A stretch of 64,000 nucleotides of DNA, taken from NCBI GenBank assembly GCA_024236075.1, contig JACKLE010000004.1, positions 1-64,000 on the forward strand, read 5' to 3'. Shown one piece after another: positions 17,074-25,603 of this stretch. Below the pieces are notes generated by a model. It ran no database searches. It saw only the letters and a list, made by a program, of their open reading frames with translations, and was not told the DNA's origin. Position 1 is the stretch's first letter; every line of letters starts with the position of its first letter. The position numbers and the translations under genes are program-made. This DNA is from Alphaproteobacteria bacterium (lineage in GTDB: Bacteria > Pseudomonadota > Alphaproteobacteria > JACAEB01).

Positions 17074-17532
17074 TCAGCGGCGGACGACGGCCGTTCCGCA
17101 CAGGAGGTCGTGAAGGCAGCGGCGGTCCTTGCGCAAGGCGAAGGCGAGGTCCGCGATCCACGGCACGAGCCAGAGCAGGCCGAAAACGGCGAGGAAGGGC
17201 AGCGGGAAGAACCACGAGCGCAGGAAGAGCAGCCTCCAGAACGCGGCCCTCTCGCCCGTCCGGGCCGAGACGATCTGAAGGCCGAGCGCGAACTTGCCGA
17301 GCGTTTGCGCGCGCGACAGGAGCAGCCAGCCATTGCAGAGAAGATAGCCCGCGGCGCCGAGCAGGAAAATGCGCACCGGCGGGCGCCAGCCCACCCAGTC
17401 CTCGGCATGCTCGAGGACGCCCGTCACCAGCATGACCAGGATCGCGACGAGCGGCACGGCGATCGCGTCGATGAGGCCCGCGAGGAAGCGGGCCCAGCGC
17501 GGCGCGGGCTGGAGCTCGGGCGCGCCGCTCAT
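17074..17532 (-). CDS. RDD family membrane protein
   Basis: A 152-aa inner-membrane protein of the RDD family. The family's Arg and Asp residues are seen in WARFLAGLIDAIAVP (first helix), followed by two more hydrophobic helices and the typical TLGKFALGLQIVSARTGE loop, ending LHDLLCGTAVV. RDD proteins are membrane proteins of poorly defined, sometimes transport-related, function. The ATG at 17532 overlaps the stop of the PQQ-propeller gene by 4 bp (ATGA), so it is co-translated with it. It converges on the alpha/beta hydrolase gene with a 10-bp gap. Confidence 0.82.
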   Translation of the reverse strand: MSGAPELQPAPRWARFLAGLIDAIAVPLVAILVMLVTGVLEHAEDWVGWRPPVRIFLLGAAGYLLCNGWLLLSRAQTLGKFALGLQIVSARTGERAAFWRLLFLRSWFFPLPFLAVFGLLWLVPWIADLAFALRKDRRCLHDLLCGTAVVRR

Positions 17533-19142
17533 GGGGCATCCTCCCCGTCGAGCGCGAAAACGAGAAAGGCATTGCCCGGCTTCTCGCCGAATCCGCCGTA
17601 GCCGGACGAGACGATGAGGAGGTCGTCGGCGAGCATGGGCCCGTAGGCATCGAAGGAGCCGCCCTCGGCCGGGACGCCGTTCACGGTCTCGTAGGCGCGC
17701 CAGCTATCGTGCGACCAGAGCACCTCGCCCGTGCGCGCGTCGAGCGCCTCGAGATAGCCGTCGAGGCTTCCCGCGAAGACGAGATCGGGGCCGGCCGTGA
17801 GCGCCGCGGAGACGCCTCCCCAGCATTCGCGCTTCTCGCAGCGCGCCTCGCGCCTGTGCGTCCAGCGCGGCGCGCCCGTCGCGAGGTCGAAGGCCTGGAC
17901 GCCCGGAACGGCCTCCTCCGCCGTCGGAATGGCGGCGATGTCGCTGACGCCTGCGAAGACGAGGCCCAGCTCCTCGTTGACGGCGATCCCCCAGTGGATG
18001 CCGCCGAGCGCGCCGCCGCGGCCGGCCTTGTTCTGCCACACGACCTCGCCGCTGTCGGCGGCCATCGCGAAGAGGCCGCCGGACTTCTGGCCGGCGACGA
18101 CCAAAGCGCGGCCGTCGGCGAGATGCGCGAGCACCGGCGGGGCGCCGAAATCCGTGTCGGGGCCCATCGGGCGCGGACAATTCGGATAGTTGGGGCCCAT
18201 GGCGCAGGCCATGTTGAACGCGTCGCCCTCCGTGAACTGACGGACCCAGCGGACCGTGCCGTCTTGCGCGTCGAGGGCGAAGATCGCGTCGCTCGTGGCG
18301 CTCGTCGGATGGCTGTAGTTCTGTCCGGTGCCGAAGAGGAGGAGGCCGCGCTCGGCGTCGAGCGAGGGCGATCCCCAGACCGGCGCGCCGGAGGGCCCCC
18401 ATTCCTCGACGAAGAGGAAATGGCGCCCGGTGATCTGCGGCGGCTCCTCCACCGTCTTGCGGTACCAGAGCTGGCGGCCCGTGGCGCTGTCGAGCGCGGC
18501 CATGCCTCCGCTCGTCGTGCAGCAGCCGTAGAAGGGATTGATCGGAAGGCCGATCTCCGCCGAGGAGATCGGGACATAGGCGATGCCGTCGTGGACGAGC
18601 GGGCTTCCCGAGAAGACCTGCAGGGGATTGCGCGGGCCCTCGGGCTTTGCGGTCCACAGATGGTGCCCGTCGAACGCGTCGAGCGCGACGAGGCCGGCGC
18701 GCCGGTCGCTGAAATAGAGCCGGCCGCCCGTCTGCGCGCGATCGAAGACGATGGCGCTGGCGATCTGGCCCTTGTGCGGGCTCGCCCAGCGCTCGCAGCC
18801 GCTCTCGCGGTCGAGCGCGACGAGGCCGCGCCCCGTGTCGCCGACGAAGATCGTGTCCTCGCTGACGAGCGGGAAGAAGCGCGGATTCTGGGTCGCCAGG
18901 CCGTAGACCCACTTCACGCGAAGCCGCGCGACATTGGCCGCGGAGATCGCCGTGCGCCGCGCGTCCTGGGTGCGCGTGCCGGCAAGATCGAGGCCCACGC
19001 CCTGCGAGTAGAGCCGCGCCACGCCCGGCACCCGCGCATCCGGCGCGCAGGGCCCCGCGGAGGCGGGGGGCGCGGCGAGCGCAGCGAGCGCAAAGGCCGC
19101 GCAGGCCGTCGCGCCGCGCTTCAGGCGTCTTGCGAGCTGCAT
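17529..19142 (-). CDS. PQQ-type beta-propeller dehydrogenase, polyvinyl-alcohol-dehydrogenase-like
   Basis: A periplasmic quinoprotein-like protein, 537 aa, with a signal peptide (residues 1-29). Several propeller blades end in W-type motifs such as LVALDRESGCERW, LVALDAFDGHHLW, IFALDAQDGTVRW and LEALDARTGEVLW. The stretch RGGALGGIHWGIAVNEE resembles a region of polyvinyl alcohol dehydrogenases. An adjacent cysteine pair (YGCCTTSGG) recalls the vicinal disulfide of quinoprotein alcohol dehydrogenases, though at a different blade context. No haem CxxCH is present, so an external cytochrome c would be the electron acceptor. The RDD gene follows with a 4-bp overlap. A PQQ-free propeller, as in BamB, is an alternative. 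Confidence 0.72.
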   Translation of the reverse strand: MQLARRLKRGATACAAFALAALAAPPASAGPCAPDARVPGVARLYSQGVGLDLAGTRTQDARRTAISAANVARLRVKWVYGLATQNPRFFPLVSEDTIFVGDTGRGLVALDRESGCERWASPHKGQIASAIVFDRAQTGGRLYFSDRRAGLVALDAFDGHHLWTAKPEGPRNPLQVFSGSPLVHDGIAYVPISSAEIGLPINPFYGCCTTSGGMAALDSATGRQLWYRKTVEEPPQITGRHFLFVEEWGPSGAPVWGSPSLDAERGLLLFGTGQNYSHPTSATSDAIFALDAQDGTVRWVRQFTEGDAFNMACAMGPNYPNCPRPMGPDTDFGAPPVLAHLADGRALVVAGQKSGGLFAMAADSGEVVWQNKAGRGGALGGIHWGIAVNEELGLVFAGVSDIAAIPTAEEAVPGVQAFDLATGAPRWTHRREARCEKRECWGGVSAALTAGPDLVFAGSLDGYLEALDARTGEVLWSHDSWRAYETVNGVPAEGGSFDAYGPMLADDLLIVSSGYGGFGEKPGNAFLVFALDGEDAP

Positions 19143-19293
19143 CCTCTACCGGCTCCCCTCCATCGGCCGCACCTTTCTAGACGAGTGCCGCCGGTGTTCA
19201 AGGCCGGGAGCCCGCCCGCTTTCGGAGATCCGTGCTTGAGCCTATGATCGGCGGCACGGACGGGCTGGCGGCCGTGGCGGCGGGTAGGGGACG

Positions 19294-19866
19294 ATGTCGC
19301 GCATTCTCAAGGCGTTCCTCGAGAACGAAGGGGCGATCAAGCGCCTGCTCGGGCGCTTCTTCTCGCGCGCGCAGGATGTCGACGACCTCGCGCAGGAGGC
19401 CTTCCTGCGCGCGTTCGCGGCCGAATCCGACCGCGAGATCCGCGAGCCCAAGGCCTTTCTCTTCCGCACCGCCCGCAACCTCGCGCTTAACGAGCGCGCG
19501 CGCCTGGCGGGAAAGCTGACCCGGTCCATGGAGGATTCGGCCGACTCGGATGTCTTAGTTAGCGCTGGCCAGGTTTCCGCGGAGGACCAGATCGACGCGC
19601 GCCAGAGGCTTGCGCTCTTCGCCGAGGCGGTGGCCGCGCTGCCGCCGCAGTGCCGGCGCGTCTTCGTGCTGCGCAAGGTGCATGGGCTCAGCCAGAAGGA
19701 TATCGCGGAGCGGCTGGACATTTCGCAGAGCACCGTCGAAAAGCATGTCGCCATGGGTCTAGTGAAATGCAGCGACTATCTGCGCCGCGCCGGGGCCGAG
19801 CTGACGCCACCGGCGTCACCGCGGGCCGGGGCGGTCGGGCGCCGGGAGCGGGCCGGCGATGAGTGA
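19294..19866 (+). CDS. ECF RNA polymerase sigma factor, FecI-like
   Basis: A 190-aa extracytoplasmic-function sigma factor. Region 2 covers about residues 12-75 (SRAQDVDDLAQEAFLRAF and KAFLFRTARNLALNERAR). Region 4 covers about 110-165 (LPPQCRRVFVLRKVHGLSQK, then IAERLDISQSTVEKHVAMGL). It overlaps the downstream fecR-like gene by 8 bp and a TonB receptor with an STN domain follows. This is the standard cell-surface signalling order. The C-terminal 20 residues after LRRAGAE are low-complexity and unlike the family. In the known pathway, the ligand-bound receptor signals through FecR to release this sigma factor and switch on the receptor gene. Confidence 0.9.
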   Translation: MSRILKAFLENEGAIKRLLGRFFSRAQDVDDLAQEAFLRAFAAESDREIREPKAFLFRTARNLALNERARLAGKLTRSMEDSADSDVLVSAGQVSAEDQIDARQRLALFAEAVAALPPQCRRVFVLRKVHGLSQKDIAERLDISQSTVEKHVAMGLVKCSDYLRRAGAELTPPASPRAGAVGRRERAGDE

Positions 19867-20881
19867 CAGCGACAAGATCGTGCCCTTTCCCGATGCGAGC
19901 GCCATCGAGATGGAGGCCGCGCGCTGGATCGCGCGCCGGGATTCGGGCGGCATGACACCGGACGAGCGCACCGCCTTCGAGGCCTGGTACGCGCGCAGCG
20001 TCCAAAATCGGGAAGCCTTCACGCGGCTCTCGGAGACCTGGGACGCCTTCGACGTCATGCGCGCCCGCGGCGAGCTTCGCGCGACGGGACTGGGACTTTC
20101 CCGGCGGGCCGCGCTGGTCGCGGCCGCTGCGGGCATCGCGGCGGTGGCGCTTCTCGCCCTTGCCTTTCTCATCCTGGCGCCGAACCGGGTGGATGTCGCG
20201 TCCTACCGCACCGAGGTGGGCGAGCAGCGCACCGTGGCGCTCGTCGACGGCTCGAGCATCCTTCTCAATACGGACAGCGAGGTGCAGGTGCGCTACTCGC
20301 CTACCGCCCGCGAGATCACGCTGGTGCGCGGCGAGGCCTTCTTCGAGGTGGCGCCCAATCGCGACCGGCCCTTTTCGGTGTTCGCGGGCGACGGCGTCGT
20401 GCGCGCCGTCGGCACGGCCTTCGCGGTGCGCCTGCTCTCCGATCAGATTGAGGTGACGGTCACCAAGGGCGACGTGGCGCTGGCCTCCCGGGCCGAGCGG
20501 CCGCACGACGGCATCGCGAGCGAGGCGGAGACGGCCAAGCCTCGCCAGCTCGCCATGATGTCGGCCGGCCAGAGCGCGCTCTTCAAGGACAAGATCGAAC
20601 GGCTCGGTGTCGTCGCCGAGGCCGAGCTCAACCGCAAGCTCGCCTGGCGCCAGGGCATGCTCGCCTTCGCGGGCGAGCCCCTGTCGCGCGTCGTCGCCGA
20701 GGTCTCGCGCTACACGGACGTGCAAATCGCGATCGAGGACCCGACCCTCAACGATCTTCGCGTCGGCGGCTATTTCAAGGTCGGGGAGGTCGACGCCATG
20801 TTCGAGGCGCTGACCAAGAGCTTCGGCGTCGAGGTCGACTGGATCGACCGCAGCCATGTGCGCCTGCGTCCGGCCGCCTGA
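19859..20881 (+). CDS. FecR-like anti-sigma factor / transmembrane signal sensor
   Basis: A 340-aa inner-membrane regulator. The cytoplasmic N-terminal domain (about residues 12-65: EAARWIARRDSGGMTPDERT, then FEAWYARSVQNREAF) contacts the sigma factor. A single transmembrane helix covers about 85-107 and a periplasmic FecR domain about 115-215 (VALVDGSSILLNTDSEVQV, LVRGEAFFEVAPNRDRPF). The C-terminal STN-like part (LSRVVAEVSRYTDVQIAI) would meet the receptor's STN domain. It overlaps the sigma factor gene by 8 bp, and the receptor gene starts 134 bp downstream. The length and order fit FecR proteins. Confidence 0.9.
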   Translation: MSDSDKIVPFPDASAIEMEAARWIARRDSGGMTPDERTAFEAWYARSVQNREAFTRLSETWDAFDVMRARGELRATGLGLSRRAALVAAAAGIAAVALLALAFLILAPNRVDVASYRTEVGEQRTVALVDGSSILLNTDSEVQVRYSPTAREITLVRGEAFFEVAPNRDRPFSVFAGDGVVRAVGTAFAVRLLSDQIEVTVTKGDVALASRAERPHDGIASEAETAKPRQLAMMSAGQSALFKDKIERLGVVAEAELNRKLAWRQGMLAFAGEPLSRVVAEVSRYTDVQIAIEDPTLNDLRVGGYFKVGEVDAMFEALTKSFGVEVDWIDRSHVRLRPAA

Positions 20882-20937
20882 CCCAGGGGCTGGGCTTGCC
20901 GGACTCTTTTTTGCAGCCTTAACAAAAACTGAATGGA

Positions 20938-20959
20938 GGAAATACGCGCGCCGCCGGTC
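20938..20959 (+). promoter_or_regulatory. Possible ECF-sigma promoter of the first TonB receptor gene
   Basis: GGAAAT at 20938-20943 is followed after 13 bp by GTC at 20957-20959, in the gap before the receptor gene. GGAAAT is like the -35 of fec-type promoters. The same spacing is seen at 51476-51455 on the minus strand near the second system. The spacer is shorter than usual, so this is tentative. Confidence 0.22.
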
Positions 20960-20976
20960 TTAAGCCTCAAGGCCGG
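20954..20976 (+). other. Hairpin between fecR and the TonB receptor gene
   Basis: CCGGTCTT and AAGGCCGG pair as an 8-bp stem (one G-U) with a 7-base loop. No T-run follows, so it is not a clear terminator. It might stabilise the downstream receptor mRNA or attenuate read-through from the regulator genes. Confidence 0.35.
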
Positions 20977-21015
20977 TGTGATAAGCGCGTATGTGAAGCG
21001 ACACCGGGTCATGGA

Positions 21016-23724
21016 ATGAGGGGAGGGCAACCGTTGTGGTGCTGGCTCGCCCGCTGCCTTCTGGCAGCGTGCCTGATGTTCAGCGCCCCGGCGGCGGCAG
21101 CCCAGGACACGGAACGACGCTTCGAGCTCCACATTGCCGAGTCCACGCTCGGCGCGGCGCTCGGTGCGCTCGCTGAGCAGACCGGCGCCCAGCTCCTCTA
21201 TCCCTACGACCTGGCCCAATCGCGGGGCATGAACCCCGTCGAAGGTCGCTACACGGTCGCCGAAGCGCTCGACGAGATGCTTCGGGGAACGCCCTTCTCC
21301 GGCGGTCTGACAGCCAGCGGGGTCATCACGATCTCGCGGGCCAATGCAGCAAACGCGTTAGGGGAGAAGGCAATGGCATCGGGTCGGAAGGGAAGGCTTC
21401 TAGCAGGACTGTCGGCGTTGGCGGTCGGCGTCGCGGGGGCGAGCGCCGTGCCGACGGGCAGCGCGCACGCGAAGGTCGACGAGATCATCGTCACCGCTCA
21501 GAAGCGCTCGGAAAGCATTCAGGACGTGCCGATGTCGGTCGCGGCCTATTCGGGCAGGTTCATCGAGCAGGGCGGCTTCAACGACATCAACGATCTCGGC
21601 CGCTTCATTCCGAACTTCAGCATGGAATCGACGAACACGATGCGCAACACGACCGTGCGCATCCGCGGCATCGGCTCGCCGGGCAGCAATCCCGGCATCG
21701 AGTCGAGCGTCGGCATGTTCCTCGACGGCGTCTACATGCCCTCTGCCGGCCAGATCTTCGGCGAGCTGATGGACGTGGCGACGGTCGAAGTGCTGCGCGG
21801 CCCGCAGGGCACGCTCTATGGCCGCAACACGCCGATCGGCGCGGTGAACATCACGACGAAGAAGCCCTCGCAGGAGTTCGAGGCGACCGTGCGCGGCGGC
21901 GGCGGCAACTACGATCTGCGCCATGCGAGCGCGGTCGTGGGCGGCGGGCTCGCGCCGGAGGTCTCCGCGCGCGCCACGGCCTGGATCCGCGACCGCTCGG
22001 GCTATGACGAGAACCTCGCCACCGGCGACTGGGTCAATGACGGCCACGAATACGGCGCCCGCACCAAGCTCCTCTGGACCCCGGGCGAGGACGTCGAAGT
22101 GCTCGCGACCGGCTTCTATTCCCATTCGAACGCCGATTGCTGTGTCGCCGACATTCTCAATCCGTTCGGCCGCTACTACCTCATCGGCGGCACGGGGAAC
22201 GTGGCCTACAACTATCTCGGCACGTCGGCGGCCGACGGCTTCATCTTCAAGAACTTCGAGGAAGGCGACCACAAGGTCCAGGACGCCGAGGTCGGACTCG
22301 ACGAATCCGAGACCTGGGGCGTCTCGGCGACCGTCGACTGGTCGATCTTCGGCGACCACACGCTGACCTCGATCACGGCCTATCAGCGCTGGGAAAGCGT
22401 GCTGACGCACTTCACGACCGACCACCTGCCGCAGGACACGGTGACGAGCGACCAGGTGCAGCGCAACGACACCTGGAGCGAGGAGCTTCGCATCGCCTCG
22501 CCGACGGGCAATTTGTTCGACTATCTCGGCGGCATCTTCCTCTATAAGCAGGACACTCTGTACACGACCAATACCGCCGCCCTCAACGGCAACACCCGCT
22601 GGTTTTCGACGGGGCTCATCACCCCCGGCGACCGCGGCGCGACCTTCTTCGATCAGACGACGAAGGCCTGGGCGGCATTCGGCACGCTGACCCTCAACGC
22701 CACGGACAAGTGGTCCATCACGGGCGGCCTGCGCTACAGCCAGGACAAGAAGAACGCCTACATCACGCACAACAACCAGCCGGGCGTGAGCGCGGCCTGG
22801 CTCGCGGCCTTCCCGACGAACATCGTCGGGCACCTCAAGCGCTCGGAGTCGCACCTCACCTGGTCGGCGAACACGCGCTACCGGTGGACGCCGAACTTCA
22901 TGACCTTCGTCTCGGCGGCGACGGGCCTCAAGACGGGCGGCTTCAACTCCCGCCGGCAGGCGGTGGGCGCGCCGGTCGAGTTCGAGGAGGAGACGTCCAT
23001 CTCCTACGAGGCCGGCTTCAAGTCGACGCTCTTCGACGACCGCCTCCAGCTCAACGTCACCGCCTATCACACGACGCTCTCGGATTTCCAGGAATCGACC
23101 GTCAATCCGCTGACCAATGTCGGCTTCATCGTCGGCAATGCGGGCGAGCGGGAGGTGAAGGGCGTCGAGCTCGAGTTCAGTGCGGTGCCTACGGACGAAA
23201 TCGAGCTCTTCGGCGCCTTGGCCTACATGAAGGCGGAGTTCACGGACCGTCCCGACGGTCAGTGCCCGCCTGGCTTCATCCGCACGCCCGACGGCTCCAA
23301 GCCGAACAGCTGCAACTTCACGGGCTCGACGCCCGAGAAATCGCCCGAATGGCAGGTCTCCTTGGGCGGCCAGTGGACGAAGCCGCTGCCGAACACCTCG
23401 CTTTCCTACTTCCTGCGCGCGGACGCCTCCTACACGAGCGAGCACTATCAGACGGTCGAGCTCGACCCGCGTTCGATCCAGGACGGCTACACGCTCGTCA
23501 ATCTGCGCACGGGCATTCAGGCGCAGGACGGAAAGTGGAACATCACGGCGTGGGTGAAGAACCTCACGGACGAAGCTTATACGATCGACCGCGCGAACCA
23601 GCCCCTCGGCGGCTTCGTGCGCGCGAGCGATCCGCCGAACGCGGCCAACCAGGCGGCGATCGGCTTTGTGGGCTTCTATGGGCCGCCGCGGACGTTGGGT
23701 ATCGAAGCGACGATCCATTTCTGA
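21016..23724 (+). CDS. STN-domain TonB-dependent receptor (FecA-type transducer)
   Basis: A 902-aa outer-membrane receptor. The reading starts with a signal peptide (residues 1-30), then an STN signalling domain (about 35-112: IAESTLGAALGALAEQTGAQ). A TonB box-like DEIIVTAQKR follows, then a plug domain (about 165-280: IRGIGSPGSNPGIE, VEVLRGPQGTLYGRN) and a 22-strand barrel ending in the terminal aromatic IHF. Between STN and plug there is a second signal-peptide-like stretch (residues 120-148), preceded by a strong ribosome site before an in-frame ATG at 21373. This is odd for the family. The upstream start is also ambiguous: a TTG at 21034 has better Shine-Dalgarno spacing than the ATG at 21016. 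The ligand is unknown; the FecI/FecR pair lies directly upstream. Confidence 0.88.
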   Translation: MRGGQPLWCWLARCLLAACLMFSAPAAAAQDTERRFELHIAESTLGAALGALAEQTGAQLLYPYDLAQSRGMNPVEGRYTVAEALDEMLRGTPFSGGLTASGVITISRANAANALGEKAMASGRKGRLLAGLSALAVGVAGASAVPTGSAHAKVDEIIVTAQKRSESIQDVPMSVAAYSGRFIEQGGFNDINDLGRFIPNFSMESTNTMRNTTVRIRGIGSPGSNPGIESSVGMFLDGVYMPSAGQIFGELMDVATVEVLRGPQGTLYGRNTPIGAVNITTKKPSQEFEATVRGGGGNYDLRHASAVVGGGLAPEVSARATAWIRDRSGYDENLATGDWVNDGHEYGARTKLLWTPGEDVEVLATGFYSHSNADCCVADILNPFGRYYLIGGTGNVAYNYLGTSAADGFIFKNFEEGDHKVQDAEVGLDESETWGVSATVDWSIFGDHTLTSITAYQRWESVLTHFTTDHLPQDTVTSDQVQRNDTWSEELRIASPTGNLFDYLGGIFLYKQDTLYTTNTAALNGNTRWFSTGLITPGDRGATFFDQTTKAWAAFGTLTLNATDKWSITGGLRYSQDKKNAYITHNNQPGVSAAWLAAFPTNIVGHLKRSESHLTWSANTRYRWTPNFMTFVSAATGLKTGGFNSRRQAVGAPVEFEEETSISYEAGFKSTLFDDRLQLNVTAYHTTLSDFQESTVNPLTNVGFIVGNAGEREVKGVELEFSAVPTDEIELFGALAYMKAEFTDRPDGQCPPGFIRTPDGSKPNSCNFTGSTPEKSPEWQVSLGGQWTKPLPNTSLSYFLRADASYTSEHYQTVELDPRSIQDGYTLVNLRTGIQAQDGKWNITAWVKNLTDEAYTIDRANQPLGGFVRASDPPNAANQAAIGFVGFYGPPRTLGIEATIHF

Positions 23725-23732
23725 GGCCGGAC

Positions 23733-23768
23733 GCGGCCGCCCGGAAGCGCCAGGGTCCGGGCGGCCGC
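23733..23768. repeat. Strong GC-rich inverted repeat after the receptor gene
   Basis: GCGGCCGCCCGGA and TCCGGGCGGCCGC form a perfect 13-bp stem around a 10-base loop, 9 bp after the receptor stop. It lacks a T-run. Together with the hairpin at 23787-23821 it probably protects the 3' end or helps terminate. Confidence 0.6.
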
Positions 23769-23786
23769 AGAAGGCCCAGGCTTGTC

Positions 23787-23821
23787 GAGGCCGCCGTCCT
23801 CCCCGGCGGCCTCGCCGTTTT
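23787..23821 (+). terminator. Rho-independent-like terminator of the receptor operon
   Basis: GAGGCCGCCG pairs with CGGCGGCCTC (10 bp, loop TCCTCC), followed by GCCGTTTT. The T-run is short and offset by four bases, but the position after the receptor gene and before a new gene supports termination. Confidence 0.5.
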
Positions 23822-23921
23822 CGGGCCGCTGGCGCAGCGGGTGGGACTCCGCTAGGAACGAGGAGCGAGGCGGGACGCGGCCGATCCGCCGCAAGTCCGC
23901 GTCAGCCTGCGGAGGGCTCGG

Positions 23922-25550
23922 ATGACGCCCCGGAGAAGGGCTCGCCCCCGGGAGGGCACGGAGAGCTACGACTACATCGTCGTCGGCGCGGGCAGCGCCG
24001 GCTCGGTCCTTGCGAGCCGATTGAGCGAGGATGGCCACGCGCGGGTGCTCCTCCTCGAGGCCGGCGGCTCGGACGCCCATCCCTGGGTGAAGATTCCGAT
24101 CGGCTATCTCTTCGCCCACGGCAATCCGCGGCTCGACTGGTGCTTCTCGACCGAGCCCGAGCCCATGCTCGCCGGCCGCGCCCTGCGCTATCCGCGCGGG
24201 CGCGTCCTCGGCGGCTCCTCGGCCATCAACGGCATGATCGTGATGCGCGGACAGGCGGCCGACTACGATCGCTGGCGCCAGGCCGGCAATGCGGGCTGGG
24301 GATGGGACGACGTTCTTCCCTATTTCCGCCGGCTCGAGGACCATTTCTCGGGTGCCGGCGAGGCGCACGGGGCGGGCGGTCCCATGCGCGTCGAGCGCCA
24401 GCGCCTGTCCTGGCCGATCCTGGAAGCCTTCCGCGCGGCGGCCGCCGAGGCCGGCATTCCGCCGACGGAGGATTTCAACCGCGGCGACAATTTCGGCTCG
24501 GGCTATTTCGAGGTGAACCAGCGTCGGGGCGTGCGCTGGACCGTCGCGGACGGCTATCTGCGCCCGGCGAGGAAGCGGAGGAACCTGCGCGTCGAGACGG
24601 GCGCGCTCGTCGAGCGGCTCCTTCTCGAGAAGGGCAGGGCCGTCGGGCTCGAATATCGGCGCGACGGCGAGAGCGTCCGCGTCAGGGCCGGCGGCGAGAT
24701 CGTGCTCTCGGCGGGCTCCATCGGCACGGTGCAAATTCTTCAGCGCTCCGGCATCGGCCCCGGCGAGGTGCTGCGTGCCGCCGGCGTGCCGGTGCGCCTC
24801 GATGCGGGCGAGGTCGGCCGCAATCTGCAGGACCACCTCCAGATCCGCTGCGTCTTCGCCGTCGCGAGCGCGCGCACGCTGAACAGCCGCGCGCGCGGCC
24901 TCGCCGGCAAGGCGACGATCGCCGCCGAATACGCCCTCCTGCGGAGCGGTCCGCTCAGCATGGCGCCGAGCCAGCTCGGCCTCTTCGCCTATTCCTCCGA
25001 CCGCGTCGCGACGCCGGACCTCGAATATCACGTGCAGCCCCTGAGCCTCGATGCGTTCGGCGAGCCCCTGCATCCCTACGACGCCGTCACCGCCTCAGTC
25101 TGCCATCTGCGGCCGGAAAGCCGGGGCACCGTCGAGATCGCCTCGGCGGACCTTGCGGCGCGCCCGCGCATTCGCCCGAACTATCTCGCGACGCCCTCCG
25201 ACCGCGCGGTCGCCTGCGACGCGGTGCGCCTCACGCGGAGGATTTGCGCGGCGCGCGCGCTCGCCGCCCATGCCCCTCGGGAGCTGCGGCCGGGTCCCGA
25301 GCGGGCCGACGACGAGAGCCTCCTCGAGGCGATCGGCTCGATCGCGACGACCATCTTCCATCCCGTCGGGACCTGCCGCATGGGCCCGGACGCGCGCGCC
25401 GTCGTCGATCCCGAGCTGCGCGTGCGGGGCCTCTCCGGCCTTCGCGTCGCCGATGCCTCCGTGATGCCCTGGATCACCTCGGGCAACACGAACACGCCGA
25501 CGGTGATGATCGCGGAGAAGGCGGCCGACCTCATCCGCCGCGCGGGCTAG
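23922..25550 (+). CDS. GMC family FAD oxidoreductase (choline dehydrogenase-like)
   Basis: An FAD-dependent alcohol dehydrogenase/oxidase, 542 aa. The ADP-binding motif is VVGAGSAGSVLASRLSEDG followed by LLLEAGG, and the GMC signature is RGRVLGGSSAINGMI. The catalytic His region is FHPVGTCRMGPD, and the last conserved Asn/Thr stretch is SGNTNTPTVMIAEKAADLI. GGAGGG stands 5 bp before the ATG. It is cytoplasmic by sequence, with no signal peptide. It lies between the receptor operon and a convergent CoA-transferase gene; the substrate could be an alcohol imported by the receptor (inference). Confidence 0.88.
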   Translation: MTPRRRARPREGTESYDYIVVGAGSAGSVLASRLSEDGHARVLLLEAGGSDAHPWVKIPIGYLFAHGNPRLDWCFSTEPEPMLAGRALRYPRGRVLGGSSAINGMIVMRGQAADYDRWRQAGNAGWGWDDVLPYFRRLEDHFSGAGEAHGAGGPMRVERQRLSWPILEAFRAAAAEAGIPPTEDFNRGDNFGSGYFEVNQRRGVRWTVADGYLRPARKRRNLRVETGALVERLLLEKGRAVGLEYRRDGESVRVRAGGEIVLSAGSIGTVQILQRSGIGPGEVLRAAGVPVRLDAGEVGRNLQDHLQIRCVFAVASARTLNSRARGLAGKATIAAEYALLRSGPLSMAPSQLGLFAYSSDRVATPDLEYHVQPLSLDAFGEPLHPYDAVTASVCHLRPESRGTVEIASADLAARPRIRPNYLATPSDRAVACDAVRLTRRICAARALAAHAPRELRPGPERADDESLLEAIGSIATTIFHPVGTCRMGPDARAVVDPELRVRGLSGLRVADASVMPWITSGNTNTPTVMIAEKAADLIRRAG

Positions 25551-25603
25551 GTCGATTCGCGATCCGACGGAATCGCGCGGAGTCCGTCCGGGCGGAGACG
25601 GTA

